NCBI GenBank assembly: GCA_033032175.1
Contig: CM065320.1
Span: 248,001 to 312,000, forward strand
Source: Saturnia japonica
Lineage: Eukaryota > Arthropoda > Insecta > Lepidoptera > Saturniidae
Reading direction: 5' to 3'
DNA length: 64,000 bases
In this document: positions 45,021-56,059 of the stretch, one piece after another
How the letters are laid out: each line of letters opens with the position of its first letter
Position numbering within the stretch: the first letter of the stretch is position 1
Position numbers and translations under genes: made by a program
The notes under the pieces: generated by a model
The model's input: only the letters and a program-made list of their open reading frames with translations
Told to the model about the DNA's origin: nothing
The model's database searches: none

Positions 45021-46620
45021 TTATGATTTATCAATATTAAAGCGATAATATCTAAATCAGGCTTTTTTAAACATAAAATACACCATTTTATAGATTGTAC
45101 CCGTGCGAAGCTAGGACGGGTCGCTAGTTAATTATATCTATACTACTATTTTAAATAGGCAAAGCCTATAAGTCATATTTATATTAAGTTTGATAAGTTT
45201 ATTGTTATATAAGTAAATATATAATAAAGTTATATACAAGTTATTACGTTAATTCTTACGTACAATACAGATATAACTCAACTAATTATACTATATAAGG
45301 ATAATATATACTGATATGTCCTTACAAGATAATTGTAATGTACATGCAATAAGCGCATGTGTCAACTTGCATGCATGAAAATACTATGCTTGTTTGTGTC
45401 TATTTGCGTGTGCGTATGTGTAAAATATTAGGGATTAAAGTATGAAATTGCTGATTCTTAATATTGAATGGTGTGAATATCGATATCTTTCATTCTACTT
45501 AAAATTGGAAACTCATATTAATTTTATAATATTGTTATGACATTTCTTTTTAAAAAATCAACTGTTTATTTCCTTTTTTTTAAAACTCTGTTTTTTGTGA
45601 CCATGGAAAAATTGAAATTCGCATTACTTTTGAATACCAGTACCTACCCTTGTGGCACCAACGCAGCACAGACGCCACGCAATATCTACGACGTGTATGA
45701 TATTTGGAGACAATTAATTCGATGATTACAAAGTAGTTTTCCCTGGGCTAAACTAATATATCATGACAACTAATTTGGGTTGGCTGGTAACATATTAAAA
45801 AAAGTATCAAGTAAAATGCGAATAAAAATTATATTTATAATTTCAAAATATAATAAATATAATTATTCAGAAACTAAAGAACAAATACAAAATGTAGGCA
45901 TACAAATGTTTGAAGTTAATAAAAATTGTCCGTTACTTGATAACCATGTTTTAGGAGGTTCCGAGTGTAGTAGAATAAAGGTACATAGGTTATTCAATGT
46001 TGTTATATATACAGTTTACAGATTTTTTTTTTCACAGCACAGCAATGTGATGGCATCTTACATGATGGTAAGCATAGTGTATAAAGTAACTTGATAATAA
46101 TATCTTGAGATATTAATTACTATTTCGCAGCAGTGCGATGGTTTGGAATGGACCCCCTAAGGTGAGCAATATCAATAGATCCGAAGCAAATGTCTCTCGT
46201 GGACTTGAGAATATTAGTCACGATGCAATGAAGCGTACAATCAATAAGAAAATTGAACGGGAGCTAAGCGATAGGTACTGGAGTATATAACGAAAATACC
46301 AGTATTTCATTTGAAATCATCGCATTTTATTTCATCATAAAGTTGATCAACATTATGTCGTACTTAATTATAAATTGTTATCATAAATTTCATGTAAATA
46401 TTATGAGAAAATGTGGTTCGCTCGTGGTGTTATTCGCACATACGCGGATATACGTTTGAAATTTTAATTGCCAATTATTATACTGATTTATATTCACCTT
46501 TATAATACCTAATTTAATGTATATTAAAGGAAAAGGAATTTCTTTTTTCATTTATATTTATTTATATCTTGGTCAAACGCTAAACCTAGTAAAGGGAATA
46601 TCAATATCAATGTCAATATC
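45021..46620. other. No gene recognised
   Basis: A family B-like head ('acccgtgcgaagctagg') lies at 45098-45125. A G+C-richer patch at 46125-46285 is open for about 45 codons on plus without a known domain. Otherwise A+T-rich. Confidence 0.35.
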
Positions 46621-46623
46621 TCT

Positions 46624-46936
46624 AGCCCACTGCTGCTTCAGAACAACGCTAGACCCCATACTTTACGACCGATGGTCGCTAAATTACAGAATCTGCGGTT
46701 GGAATGTCTCCGAAACCCACCATATTCCCCGGACATTGCTCCAACAGATTACCACTTTTTTCGGAATTTGGACAATTTCTTGCAAGGAAAATAAATGTAA
46801 TTCCGATGAGGTTGTCAAAAGTGCCTTCAAAGATTTTCTTGATTCTTGCTCCCACAATTATTTCAGCAATGGAATCAATGAACTACCTTTAAAATGGAGA
46901 AAGTGCATAGATTATAATGGTACTTACTTCGATTGA
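46624..46936 (+). pseudogene. Mariner transposase C-terminal relic (DD34D)
   Basis: The last ~100 codons of a mariner transposase spread over shifted frames. One frame gives 'LLLQNNARPHTLRP', then 'NPPYSPDIAPTDYHFF'. After a stop and a frameshift near 46796 the frame reads 'NSDEVVKSAFKDFLD', 'NGINELPLKWRKCID' and 'NGTYFD' with its natural stop. The second catalytic Asp is Asn in 'QNNARPH'. Its spacing of 34 residues to the third Asp in 'APTD' marks a classic mariner. Inactive. No N-terminal part or inverted repeat is found. Confidence 0.75.
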
Positions 46937-47094
46937 TTAAATGTATAATTTCATAATATTTTTTTCATTTTACTTTTACCATATAAAACGCTAATTTCAT
47001 ATGTGAGGACCTAATATGTACTGTTTATTATTAACTTGTACAATTAACAGTTACACAGTAAGTTCTAAGATATATTTTTGATATAATACGGATC

Positions 47095-47340
47095 CGGACA
47101 AGGTGGTGGTGCAAACGACTGACGCCAGAGCCTGGACAGCGGGACAGCGCTACAATATAATGTGCGATTTAATATACGATTAACTCGGCGTCGATCGACG
47201 TGAGCTCAAATCCCTGCAGCCTGAGCTTTCGGTGAAGGAAAACATCGTGATGAAACCATAGCATGGTGGTAGGACTCTTTCTAATACCCAGCTGGCAAGC
47301 TAGACACTACTCTTAAGTTGAAATTCTATCTCCAAACAAC
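47095..47340 (+). repeat. SINE, same family as 34.1 kb
   Basis: 'gtcgatcgacgtgagctc', 'gctttcggtgaaggaaaac', 'atcgtgatgaaaccatag', 'catggtggtaggactc' and 'agctggcaagctagac' match the nested minus-strand copy in order. The 5' part (47095-47170) is G+C-rich and may hold the degraded tRNA-like head. Confidence 0.65.
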
Positions 47341-47894
47341 TTTAGCGTAAACCTATAAATAAAAACAATTTAGTACAAAAGGTAGAAGTAACATTAATAA
47401 AGTAAAATATAACAGACTAACAACAATTTCCAACATTGTTATACGAACATGTAATAAGAAAAGCACGAGTAATTTTGTTACGGAGCGGTCGGAAGTTATC
47501 AAAATAGATTGTGATATTTTTCTCTTTCCGACAACCCAACTTAGTTTCAAGTCTGAAATTGTTAAAGCACCCCAGGTTATGTAGCAGGGGTTAAATTAAC
47601 TTAGACAGATATGTGACACGATGACATGGGTTGGGTACAGTAGGCACGATACTTCTGCTGTCTTGGCTTATAACACTGAAATATCTTTACCTATTTATCA
47701 AGAAACCTTCAAAACAAGGAGAACCGGACCAAAGAGGAAGTATAAATGGTGATACATGTTGAACAAATTACATACTAAATGTATTGTATTGGACTTGTAC
47801 CGTTTTGTCTGTTTGGAAGTATCTATTGTTATGTACAACCCGTCTAATGATGTCAGTACATTGAGTAACAAACTTACTAGAATTATGTTTCAAA

Positions 47895-48310
47895 CTAGCG
47901 ATGCCCCCGGCTTCGCAGGCGTTCCTCATGCAATAATTATTTTCATCATATATATTATTACAAATTCCCTATACAAAATTTCATAAAAATCGGTTGAGTT
48001 TTCTTTACGATTTATAAAAGTATTATTGACGATTCTTGTAAGCTAATAATTATGGAATGACATATACGAGTACCTACGTACCTGTGTACTTCCCGGGTGA
48101 AAAATTCATCAAAATCGTTTGAGAATTATTACGAAAATATATTTTTCCATCTTTTTGTTAACAATTTCTAAAAGTATTATTGACAATTCTTTAATTTACC
48201 AATTACGGAAGGACATAAATAAGCTTCCCGTGGTCAAAATTTCATAAAAAATAGGAAATTAAACTCAGAAATACAAACAGACAGATAAAAAAATTAATAT
48301 CATATTCGTA
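47895..48310 (+). repeat. Repeat with internal tandem duplication
   Basis: It opens 'aaactagcgatgcccccgg', like family B heads. A segment with 'tttcataaaaatcggttg' and 'aaaagtattattgacgattc' is repeated downstream in altered form, 'ttcatcaaaatcgtttg' and 'aaaagtattattgacaattc', about 125 bp later. Non-coding. Confidence 0.5.
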
Positions 48311-48654
48311 ATTATTGTCCGTTATAATAGATGCATGTAAATATCAGGAATTAAAAAAAAAATATATATTAATTAGTTTAAGTCAAAATTAAATATTTGG
48401 TTTGGCCTGTGTTGTTATGGAAATATGTGATCATCAAATCGTTTCTGATTGACCTGATCAAGCTTTTATAAATGCCCGTTCCTTTAAAATACTTATACTG
48501 ATGATGCAGAATTTTCTAATATAAAGTTTGTTTCCAAAATTTAAATTTACAAACAAAACTGAGCCGTTGCATGAATGATTCAAATATCGATTGATGTAAC
48601 AAAATTTAGACTAACTACGATCAGGATAAGGTTTTTAAAATACTATCAATAACT

Positions 48655-48835
48655 TAATATCTGGGCGACCGAGCTATGCTCGGTGTCTTAAACAGAAAAA
48701 AAAAAGGACTATCTAGGTAAACTTGGAATGTAAAACATTATCTAAATGCAAAGATTCATCGAAATCGTTGGAGCCGTTTTCGAGAAACCAATTATAATTA
48801 GAAACCATTCTTATGAATAAAGAAAGTATAACTTC
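48655..48835 (+). repeat. Repeat with 'gggcgaccgagctatgctcgg' head (partial)
   Basis: The short G+C head 'tgggcgaccgagctatgc' is followed by A+T-rich body with 'ttcatcgaaatcgttggag' and 'ccgttttcgagaaac'. This arrangement is common in lepidopteran interspersed repeats. Non-coding. Confidence 0.5.
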
Positions 48836-49146
48836 AACGTACAAATGTTCGTAAAAAATATACACATTCAATAATTAATAATAATGCAATAATATAGCCA
48901 CTCAAATAAAAAACTCATTAAATGCATAGAATATAAAACATATCTTACTTTTAATTACAAAATGAGTCTTACACATGTAGGAGTTTATTTTCCGTTACTG
49001 GCCGTTTGGACGCCTAATTAGAAACATTTTAAAAAAGCATCCATACCTCGTTCTTATTTTGAAATTGAAGAATAACATTTCTTTCTTGGCTTTTCTATTA
49101 TTTAGGCGGCAATTCAAAATTTAATCTGAACTTTATTTTGTTCCAA

Positions 49147-50172
49147 ATGGGCAAAAATAAAAGTTGTGACGCGTCAACTAGGCAACTAATTATTAATTTA
49201 CATAAAGATCATAAGTGGACGTACAGAAAATAGCTGAGCATTTAAATTGTTCTGTTAAGAAAGTTTTTAATGCAATTGATCATTATAAAACACATGGAAC
49301 TGTACAAAAATGTTCTTAGAAAGGCTCGGCCAAGAAAAACCTCTCCCAGAGAAGATACGCTAATCGTTCGTGTTGCTAAAAAGACCCAAGTAAAGGCTCC
49401 AACCAGATTGTAAATGAAGTTTTTCGCCTGATGACCCGAGAAACATCTCGTCAAGACTGATATGCCGAAGATTAGTGGAAGCTAAATTGTTTGGAAGGAT
49501 CTCTCGAAAGGCACCGCTTCTTACCAAGCAAGACCGAGAGAAGCGATTATTATTCGCTAAAAATTTTGTTAATGGGATGGTACGAGAATGGAAAAAACGG
49601 TTATTTTCAGATGAAACAAAAATAAATATAGTAAATTCCGATGGAAAGCGCTATGTTAGACGTCCTGTAAACAATGCTTTTAATTATAAATACACAAGGA
49701 GTATAATCAAGCACGGTTGCGGTAACATTAAAGTTTGGGGTGTTTTCCAGATGTGGAGTTGGACCCGTTCGGAAGATTGAAGGTACAATGGATCAATGGC
49801 AATACAAAAATATCTTAGAGCACACAATGATTTACTACTCGGACGATCGTTTGCATGTAACCTGGATCTTTCAGCATGACAATGACCCTAAACACACGGC
49901 CAATAGCGTCAAATGTTTCCTTAGCGAACAGCGTATATTCGTTTATAGACTAGCCAGCAAATAGTCCAGATTTAAACTCGATAGAAAATCTCTGGTAAAT
50001 TGTTAAAAAGAAAGTCTCAAACAAACGTAACACCAGTCAAAACGAACGATATAAAGCATTTGTTGAAGCATGGAATTCAATCCCCCTAGAAAATGTATGA
50101 AATTGATTGAATCAATTGCCACGTCGTTACAGTGCTGTTATTGAAAATAAGGGATACGCAACTAAATATTAA
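49147..50172 (+). pseudogene. Tc1-like transposase, broken
   Basis: Length (about 1026 bp) equals a full ~340-aa Tc1-type transposase. N-terminal paired-like helix-turn-helix: 'TRQLIINLHKDHKWTYRK', then after a lost base near 49230 'HLNCSVKKVFNAIDHY'. Linker 'ARPRKTS'. Catalytic Asp in 'LFSDETKI', second Asp in 'FQHDNDPKHTA', and Glu in 'SPDLNSIENLW' where the preceding Trp codon is now TAG. C-terminus 'VIENKGYATKY' with a natural stop. Several frameshifts and stops make it dead. I could not find terminal inverted repeats by eye. Confidence 0.8.
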
Positions 50173-50194
50173 TTATAACCATTTTTATTTCTCT

Positions 50195-50340
50195 ATTCTT
50201 GGGGTAGTCTGACTGGTAGAGTGCCCTCCACCCTACAGAAGATCGCAGTCAAATAATCTTGTATTGTGTTCCTGCGGTGAATAGGGTTTCCAGAACTCTG
50301 AGTAGTGGGGTTCAAGGTCGGCAACGCTCTAGTGATAGTA
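50195..50340 (-). repeat. Repeat family C, copy 5 (short)
   Basis: Plus-strand 'ggggtagtctgactgg', 'acagaagatcgcagtc', 'ggtttccagaactctg' and 'caaggtcggcaacgctc' are the reverse of the family C core. It follows about 20 bp after the Tc1 relic. Confidence 0.65.
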
Positions 50341-50794
50341 GGTTTTGTATTAAAAAAATTTCGTAACTACATCTTACAATTTGAGATAACTCAAAAATAA
50401 TAATTCAAACAAAATAATAAAGTAAAAAATTTATATATTTTTAATCAAATAAAATGTTAATACTTTTGATTCTAAGCTCCTGTTGAAAAGGAAAGGAAGC
50501 AAATATTACAAAGCATTTATCTGATTGAAAGGATCAGAATAACGGACAGTAAGCTCTGGATGGATAACTGAATTCATAGCAAAGAGAACTCTTAGCGGTT
50601 TTCTCGAGTAATGGTTGTTGAACAAAAAAACAAATATTAGAGGCTTATTGTAAAGAAATTCTACAGATATCTATCTATCTTGTTCAACGATTACTGGATT
50701 TTTTTTTTGTCGCAATGGCAATACTTATCTGAACATATCAATCAAAGTAACCGTGAGTTTCTATTAATCTATAGTATTATTATAAAACTCGAAA

Positions 50795-50866
50795 GGTTGT
50801 TTTTATTATATATTTAAACAGGCTAATCTCTGGAACTACTAGTTAGATTTCAAAAATTATTTTTAC
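50795..50866 (-). repeat. Repeat family B end fragment
   Basis: Contains 'ggctaatctctggaactac' and 'aaaattatttttac', the tail end of family B in reverse. Immediately followed by family A copy 7. Confidence 0.5.
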
Positions 50867-50919
50867 ACTTTTAACTGAATTATAAAAAAGACGAAGGTTA
50901 CTCAATTCGAATGTATATA

Positions 50920-52163
50920 ATAGGTCGGGGAAAAAGTTTCTTCGCATTTTTATATGAAAACTCAAGACATTTTTTCAAAATTTATTTACAGTATATATGT
51001 GCCGTTTTGTTCGATGACTTTCTACCATTTTGTAGGTAGAGGTACATGATCCCGTTGCTGTAGAAACTTTGGAACTTCTGATCAAAAAAATGCGACAAAT
51101 AGTTTTGGCAGTCCTCTCTTGATGTTAACCTTACAGAATCTAAAGAATTCTGAAGAGACCAAAACAGGTGAAAATCTGAAGGTGCAAGGTCAGGGCTGTA
51201 TGGTGTATGCACTAACACCTCCCAGCCACTCTCTTAATTTTTGCTGAGTGGCTAAAGATGTGTGTGGTCTAGCGTTATCGTGATGAAAGACCACACCCTT
51301 CCTGTTGATCAATTCTGGACACATTCTCTCAACTGCTTCCTTTAATCTCATCAGTTGTTGGCAGTAGAGATCCAAATCGATGGTTTTGCAGGGCGGTAAA
51401 AGCTCATAATGAACAATGCCCTTCCAGTCCCACCATACACACAGCAACACCTTATTTCGAATTAGCCCAGATTTAGCCACAGTCTGTTAAGCCCGGCAAC
51501 CTTTTTCGCACGTTCGTGTCGTACGTGATCCACTTTTCATCACCAGTTATCAATCCCATCAAAATTGGCTCGGTTTCATTGTGTCTCAAAAATGAATCGC
51601 AAATGAGTACACGGTTCATTAGGTTTCTTTCAGTGAGCTCGTGTGGCACCCAAATATTGAGCTTTTTGGTATAGCCAGCTTTCTTCAAATGGGTTAAAAC
51701 TGTTTTGTAGTCAATTTTCAGTTCTTCAGCTACATTTTAACTACTGATATGCCGATCTTGCTCCACTTTTTCAAAAATGGCGTTCATTTTATTCGTAACA
51801 GGCCGACCAGAACGAGGTGCATCTTTAACATCAAAATTTCCGGACTGAAAACGTTTGAACCAACTTTGTGCTACTCTTACTGACACTGCATTAGGTCCAT
51901 AAACATCACTAATTTTTTTCGCTGCTTGAGTTGTATTTTTGCCTTTTCTGTAATAATATTTTAAAATGTACAAAATTTCTTCATTAGATTCACTCATTTT
52001 TACAAAAAGAAAAATAGCGGGAAAAACTTTTTTAATTTTTTAATTTATATTTTTAATGTAACCTTTTTAATGTTACTAAAACCAGCCAGATACAAATAGT
52101 ACAGCCAAAGGAATTTTATAAAAAAATTATACCTACGTTATGCGAAAACACTTTTTCCCCGAC

Positions 52164-52167
<4 letters not shown>
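50920..52167 (-). mobile_element. Mariner (DD34D) element, inactive
   Basis: 1248 bp with imperfect inverted repeats of about 30 bp: left ATAGGTCGGGGAAAAAG, right (reversed) TTAGGTCGGGGAAAAAG. Target TA lies at 50918-50919 and 52168-52169. It contains a full-length but broken transposase gene. It is inserted into family A copy 7. Its ends resemble cecropia-type mariners by my recollection; the subfamily is not certain. Confidence 0.85.
50982..51997 (-). pseudogene. Mariner transposase with stop and two frameshifts
   Basis: Start MSESNEEILYILKYYYRKG; helix-turn-helix region ~1-85 with 'SGRPVTNK'. An in-frame TAA at 51737-51739 follows 'DRHISS', and the frame then continues 'KKAGYTKKLNIWVPHEL', with the mariner WVPHEL signature. 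First Asp in 'LITGDEKWITYD'. A deletion/frameshift near 51480-51510 precedes 'VLLCVWWDWKGIVHYEL'. Second Asp in 'HHDNARPHTS'. A second frameshift near 51225 precedes 'PYSPDLAPSDFHLFWSL', with the third Asp. All three catalytic Asp codons survive, so decay is moderate. Confidence 0.85.

Positions 52168-52229
<62 letters not shown>
52168..52229. repeat. (AT)n microsatellite
   Basis: About 62 bp of AT dinucleotides with one slip at about 52195. It starts at the mariner's TA target and probably grew from it by slippage. Confidence 0.9.
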
Positions 52230-52232
<3 letters not shown>

Positions 52233-52544
52233 TTATGGATGTTCAGTCATAAATTCTTTGTTTATGAACCGACTTGGATAATTCTTTTTTTGTTAGATAG
52301 GGGATACCTCAAGGTTGGTCCCATTTTAATTTAATTGGCATTTGACTTTCGATTTTGAAGATACACCAGGGAACTCATCAAAACCATTAAGTAGGTTTTC
52401 TTTTTTGTTGAAAATTGTCTTGTATAGGGTATTTGTTGAGGAAGGTCATAAGCTATATTAATTCACGCTATGACCTTGAGGAACGGAACAGTAACCATAT
52501 ACGTCAAACAATCTGGTCATCCGTAGGCAAGTATGGGAAGTGGA

Positions 52545-52645
52545 AATAGCGATAGGCTATTCGGGTGTTTTATTGGCGACACGGTGGATAGTTGGTGAAA
52601 TAAATTGAACACGGGTAAAACTGTAGGGCACAGCTAGTGATATAA
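52545..52645 (-). repeat. Repeat family B head fragment
   Basis: 'gcgataggctattcggg', 'aacacgggtaaaactg' and 'tagggcacagctagtg' are the reversed head of family B. Confidence 0.55.
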
Positions 52646-52649
52646 TAAA

Positions 52650-53423
52650 AATGTAAGAAAATCCATTAGGCTGTAAACTAATAAAAACCTTTCGTGACCA
52701 AGTTTTATAAGCGGCTACGTCTATACGGGTTCGATTTTATGTGGGGCCAGTAGGCGCAGTCCATAACAGGCTATCGTTGAACCGCGAGAAATTAAATGGT
52801 TCAAGATTTTAAAGCCCGGCTTTACGGCGAGCGCAGTTAGCTTTATTGCGTTTTTACACGAAAACAATGTATTGTGAGTGGCGTATCGCTTCGAAAGCCA
52901 GTGAACGCAAAGGGAAACCGTAACAGCAGGATTACTGGCGATAAAGTGCGCTACATTACGCGCGTGTAGGGTAAAAGTCACACGATTTAGATGAGAAATG
53001 GCTGTTATGTCATATCGCACTTTACGTCCATATGTTATGTTGCGGTGAGGAGGCTCTCTTGAAGACACTAGACACTATTATTCGTTTATTGTATCGTTGT
53101 GTTCTCATAAATGTGTTAAATGGGGCGATTTAATACAATTGATTCCTAATGTTGCAGTATTTAGCTTGCAAAATTTTTATCAAGATATTTACAATTTACA
53201 ATGAACCTCGCGGTCTCAACGACTGGCAGAAGGGATATTTTATCATCAGCGTATACTACAATGTTGTGGTATAAATGAACCTGTCTAATTCTAGTTTATT
53301 TTTATAATTAACTATTATAGTAGTTGGCGAAAACCTAATCCTATGCCTGTAATAAGAATTTTTCGAGTAAATGAAGTATGCTTCATGGAATTGAAACAAA
53401 GGCATTTTCACATTTATAATATA
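52650..53423. other. Non-repetitive, moderately G+C-rich, no gene
   Basis: 52690-53070 is G+C-richer than its surroundings and shows no known repeat. It has homeodomain-like strings such as 'gctttattgcg' and a 115-codon minus frame with no domain. Candidate host regulatory DNA. Confidence 0.3.
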
Positions 53424-53431
53424 TGTTAGAC

Positions 53432-53667
53432 CAGTGGTCGGCAAAGTGCGGCTCCAGAGCCGCATGTGGCTCTTTGCTTAAGGAGATGCAAGGACATTGT
53501 TCGCATTAATAAATATTTATTAAGTATGAAATTTAGTTTTATTTAGTGTACTACTTATTTAGTGTAATAAAAGTTTACTAAACAAGCAGATTTGGCTTTC
53601 AATTTTATTTTTAAATTGTTGTAATGTTCATATTTAGCTCTTTGGCTAATAAGTTTGCCGACCACTA
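53432..53667. mobile_element. hAT-type MITE, 236 bp
   Basis: Terminal inverted repeats CAGTGGTCGGCAAA (left) and TAGTGGTCGGCAAA (right, reversed). Perfect 8-bp target duplication tgttagac at 53424-53431 and 53668-53675, the hAT hallmark. Subterminal 'gcggctccagagccgc' forms a hairpin, and 'atgtggctctttg' is typical of this MITE group. It encodes nothing and needs a hAT transposase in trans. Confidence 0.9.
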
Positions 53668-53813
53668 TGTTAGACTATCTGGGCATACATTTTTTTTTTA
53701 AATAAAAAGTATCATATTTCTACTGTTATATAGGTACTTCTATACCGAATTTCATTGGAATCCGTCTAAGCGTCTTAGCGTGATTGATTGAAAAACAGTC
53801 AAACGAAGTTATT

Positions 53814-54329
53814 TTACAGAATCTTTAAAAAAATTGTATTATTTAGTTTAAAATTTAGGCGAATATCAAAATGTTCTATTTTAAATGTTCTTAAGTTCCA
53901 CGAATTTATATAATTCCATATCAGACATGTATCATCAAATAAGCTATTGCAATAACCTTTATGTAAAAACAAAAAAATTATTGAAAATATGTATTGGTAC
54001 AAGAAAATTAATATGACATAATATTGGAAAAAAATAAAGAATTTATTATTGATGAAGGTATTTGTTAAAAACGGTAGCGGATACAAATTAAACAGTAGGT
54101 GAAGGGGGGAGCATGTGGCGGACAGTAAATATATCAGACTGACAAGGGCATTCATCTTGAGGATGGAGAACGCCCAACCTTTAAACGATTTACGAGGGGC
54201 AATGGCAGCGCTGGTAAACACCAATGGTTCGAGTTCAGACACATAAATAACGCCATTCCTTTCATATAGCTGCTGTAACCTCCGCCCGTTGTAAAAAATT
54301 CTAAAGTAGTCTGTGAATAAATGCAACAC
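53814..54329 (-). CDS. 171-codon frame, unknown; possibly repeat-derived
   Basis: The first ~75 codons (54329-54100) lie in G+C-richer sequence: 'LQQLYERNGVIYVSELE', 'PLVFTSAAIAPRKSF' and 'NALVSLIYLLSATCS'. The rest is A+T-rich, with Phe/Ile/Leu-rich runs such as 'FFIFFQYYVILIFLYQY' that could be membrane segments or chance. Composition changes inside the frame, which argues for a G+C-rich repeat or exon followed by read-through into non-coding DNA. No family recognised. Confidence 0.2.
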   Translation of the reverse strand: MLHLFTDYFRIFYNGRRLQQLYERNGVIYVSELEPLVFTSAAIAPRKSFKGWAFSILKMNALVSLIYLLSATCSPLHLLFNLYPLPFLTNTFINNKFFIFFQYYVILIFLYQYIFSIIFLFLHKGYCNSLFDDTCLIWNYINSWNLRTFKIEHFDIRLNFKLNNTIFLKIL

Positions 54330-54852
54330 ACGCGGTCAGGGAATGCAAATCGGTACAACGACCAGCATCAGTTTGAAAATGTAAATTATATGGTCAAACT
54401 TAGCAAAGATTCATGAATTAAACATGTCCTTAAAATTTCCACATTAAGGAGGTTAACGAAACAGGTCCGAGTTGATGTTATTATTTAATTTCCTTAACGA
54501 ACCTACCTTTGTGTCGTATTTTGTCAAATTGTGTCAAAAAAAAGTTCGGCATAGGTACTTTGATTAGGTACTTATATAAGATCCTCGCTTTTTAGTTAAA
54601 GTGTCTAAAACTGTTTGTTATTAATGAAGTAAAGGTTGTTTGTTTAATTGGTAGCATTAACCACGACGTTTGTTTTGTTGCTGTCGTGAAACGCGAAGAA
54701 ATACTTGTCAACAACTATCGGTTATTTTTTGGTTTTGGTTAAATTACTTTTATATTTCCTCGGTCCTCAAACAAGAAACATTCTGTTATTCTTCAATCTA
54801 ATATTGAATATGGGATAAAGCAAAAGATCCGCCATAGTTATTCGAATGAAAA

Positions 54853-55098
54853 ATGAGTGAAGTCGCCATTCGAGGAGTATTGTCCGACGGGACAACGCAA
54901 ACTGTACGCTACGGACTGAACTTCGTCCCGGATACAAAATTTAATTTCTATGACTCGAAGCTCATTTCTTTCCGAATACGGACGCTATTGTCGTCGAAAC
55001 CTTTTATGTGCTTCAAGATGAATTCCAGTCAATGGGGACGCGATATTGTGCAGCATTTGTACGAAATGACTAGCGCATCGCATCTGCACTGTTTCTGA
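54853..55098 (+). CDS. 81-codon frame in G+C-richer patch, unknown
   Basis: MSEVAIRGVLSDGTTQTV and 'YGLNFVPDTKFNFYDS' then 'MNSSQWGRDIVQHLYEM'. The ATG context 'gaaaaATGa' is acceptable for an insect start. No domain, signal peptide or splice site is recognised. It could be an exon, a repeat or chance. Confidence 0.2.
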   Translation: MSEVAIRGVLSDGTTQTVRYGLNFVPDTKFNFYDSKLISFRIRTLLSSKPFMCFKMNSSQWGRDIVQHLYEMTSASHLHCF

Positions 55099-55099
55099 A

Positions 55100-56050
55100 C
55101 AGTTGCAACGCCAGGTGAAATATAAAGCGAATTTGCTGAGGTGAAGTGTGCTATGTTGGGAAAGTTCCAATTTTCTATTTACGCTATATTTCTAGGCATT
55201 GTGATACAATTCTATGCATAAGAATATTGTGTGATTCTGTATCTTCTGAACTTTATACAATATATTTGTTTTATCGAGATGATGGTTTATAGTCATGTTA
55301 TGATCCGATAGGTGGCGCTGTGGTCGAGCCATTAGCTAACGAAAAGGACAGAACAACGTCATACTTTTAAAACATTAATGATATGTTTAAGTTGTTCAAT
55401 TATTGTTATTAATTGGTGTTAAAAATTGAGTGTCAGGGACCGTTTGGAGTAAAAGATTTTTATACCAAGGCTGCTTACCATAGGACCGTATCGGGAAATT
55501 CTCTCTCTCGCTGCCTTAACTACGGCTAAACGTTTTTCGTTTTTTTTTTTTTAAATCACAATGTACTATAATTTTGTCCCGATAGATAACATTTAATCCG
55601 ATTTGCAGAACACATATATAGAGCATGTATGACGTGTGTTGAGGATTGATTTCTTGGATGTAGTATTGATAGGGCAGATTTTGATAAGATTAAAGAGAAA
55701 GTGATGAAATAGATAGTTGGGTTGACGTTTTGAAGATTTTTTTATACAACGACCTTTATCGATAGCCTTTATATACTTTATAAAGATACGATAAATTGTT
55801 GCTTCTATTAAGTTAAAATAATTGTATATTTAATTTATAGTTTATTCATATATAATAATTTAGATTATAATTATATTAAAGTACCTAAATATAATTATTT
55901 AAAAAAAAACTCGAAAGGTGTCGTGAGATACCCGGTATTAGCGAAGTTTCATTCGCTATAATGGCTTATACGCACCGTTACTTGTACGCGGGACCCGAGT
56001 CATCGACCACTCTTAAGGTCGTCACTCGCTTATCAACCTGACATCCCGAC
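55100..56050. other. No gene recognised
   Basis: A+T-rich with a poly-T run at about 55540. Nothing identifiable. Confidence 0.4.
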
Positions 56051-56059
56051 CAGCACCGT

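Larger units (their letters stand above)
50867..52435 (+). repeat. Repeat family A, copy 7, split by mariner
   Basis: The left piece 50867-50919 ('acttttaactgaattataa', 'actcaattcgaatgtat') and the right piece 52168-52435 ('ttatggatgttcagtcat', 'gggatacctcaaggttgg', 'ttttgttgaaaattgtc') form one family A repeat, with the mariner element between. An (AT)n run expanded at the junction. Confidence 0.8.

Noticed and set aside
45780..46094. 104-codon plus-strand gene
   Set aside because: Lys/Ile/Asn-rich composition as expected for chance frames in A+T-rich DNA, with no domain.
46517..46936. Single 139-codon gene
   Set aside because: Its C-terminus is a mariner transposase end, but the N-terminal part is out of frame with the mariner reading; it is a pseudogene relic.
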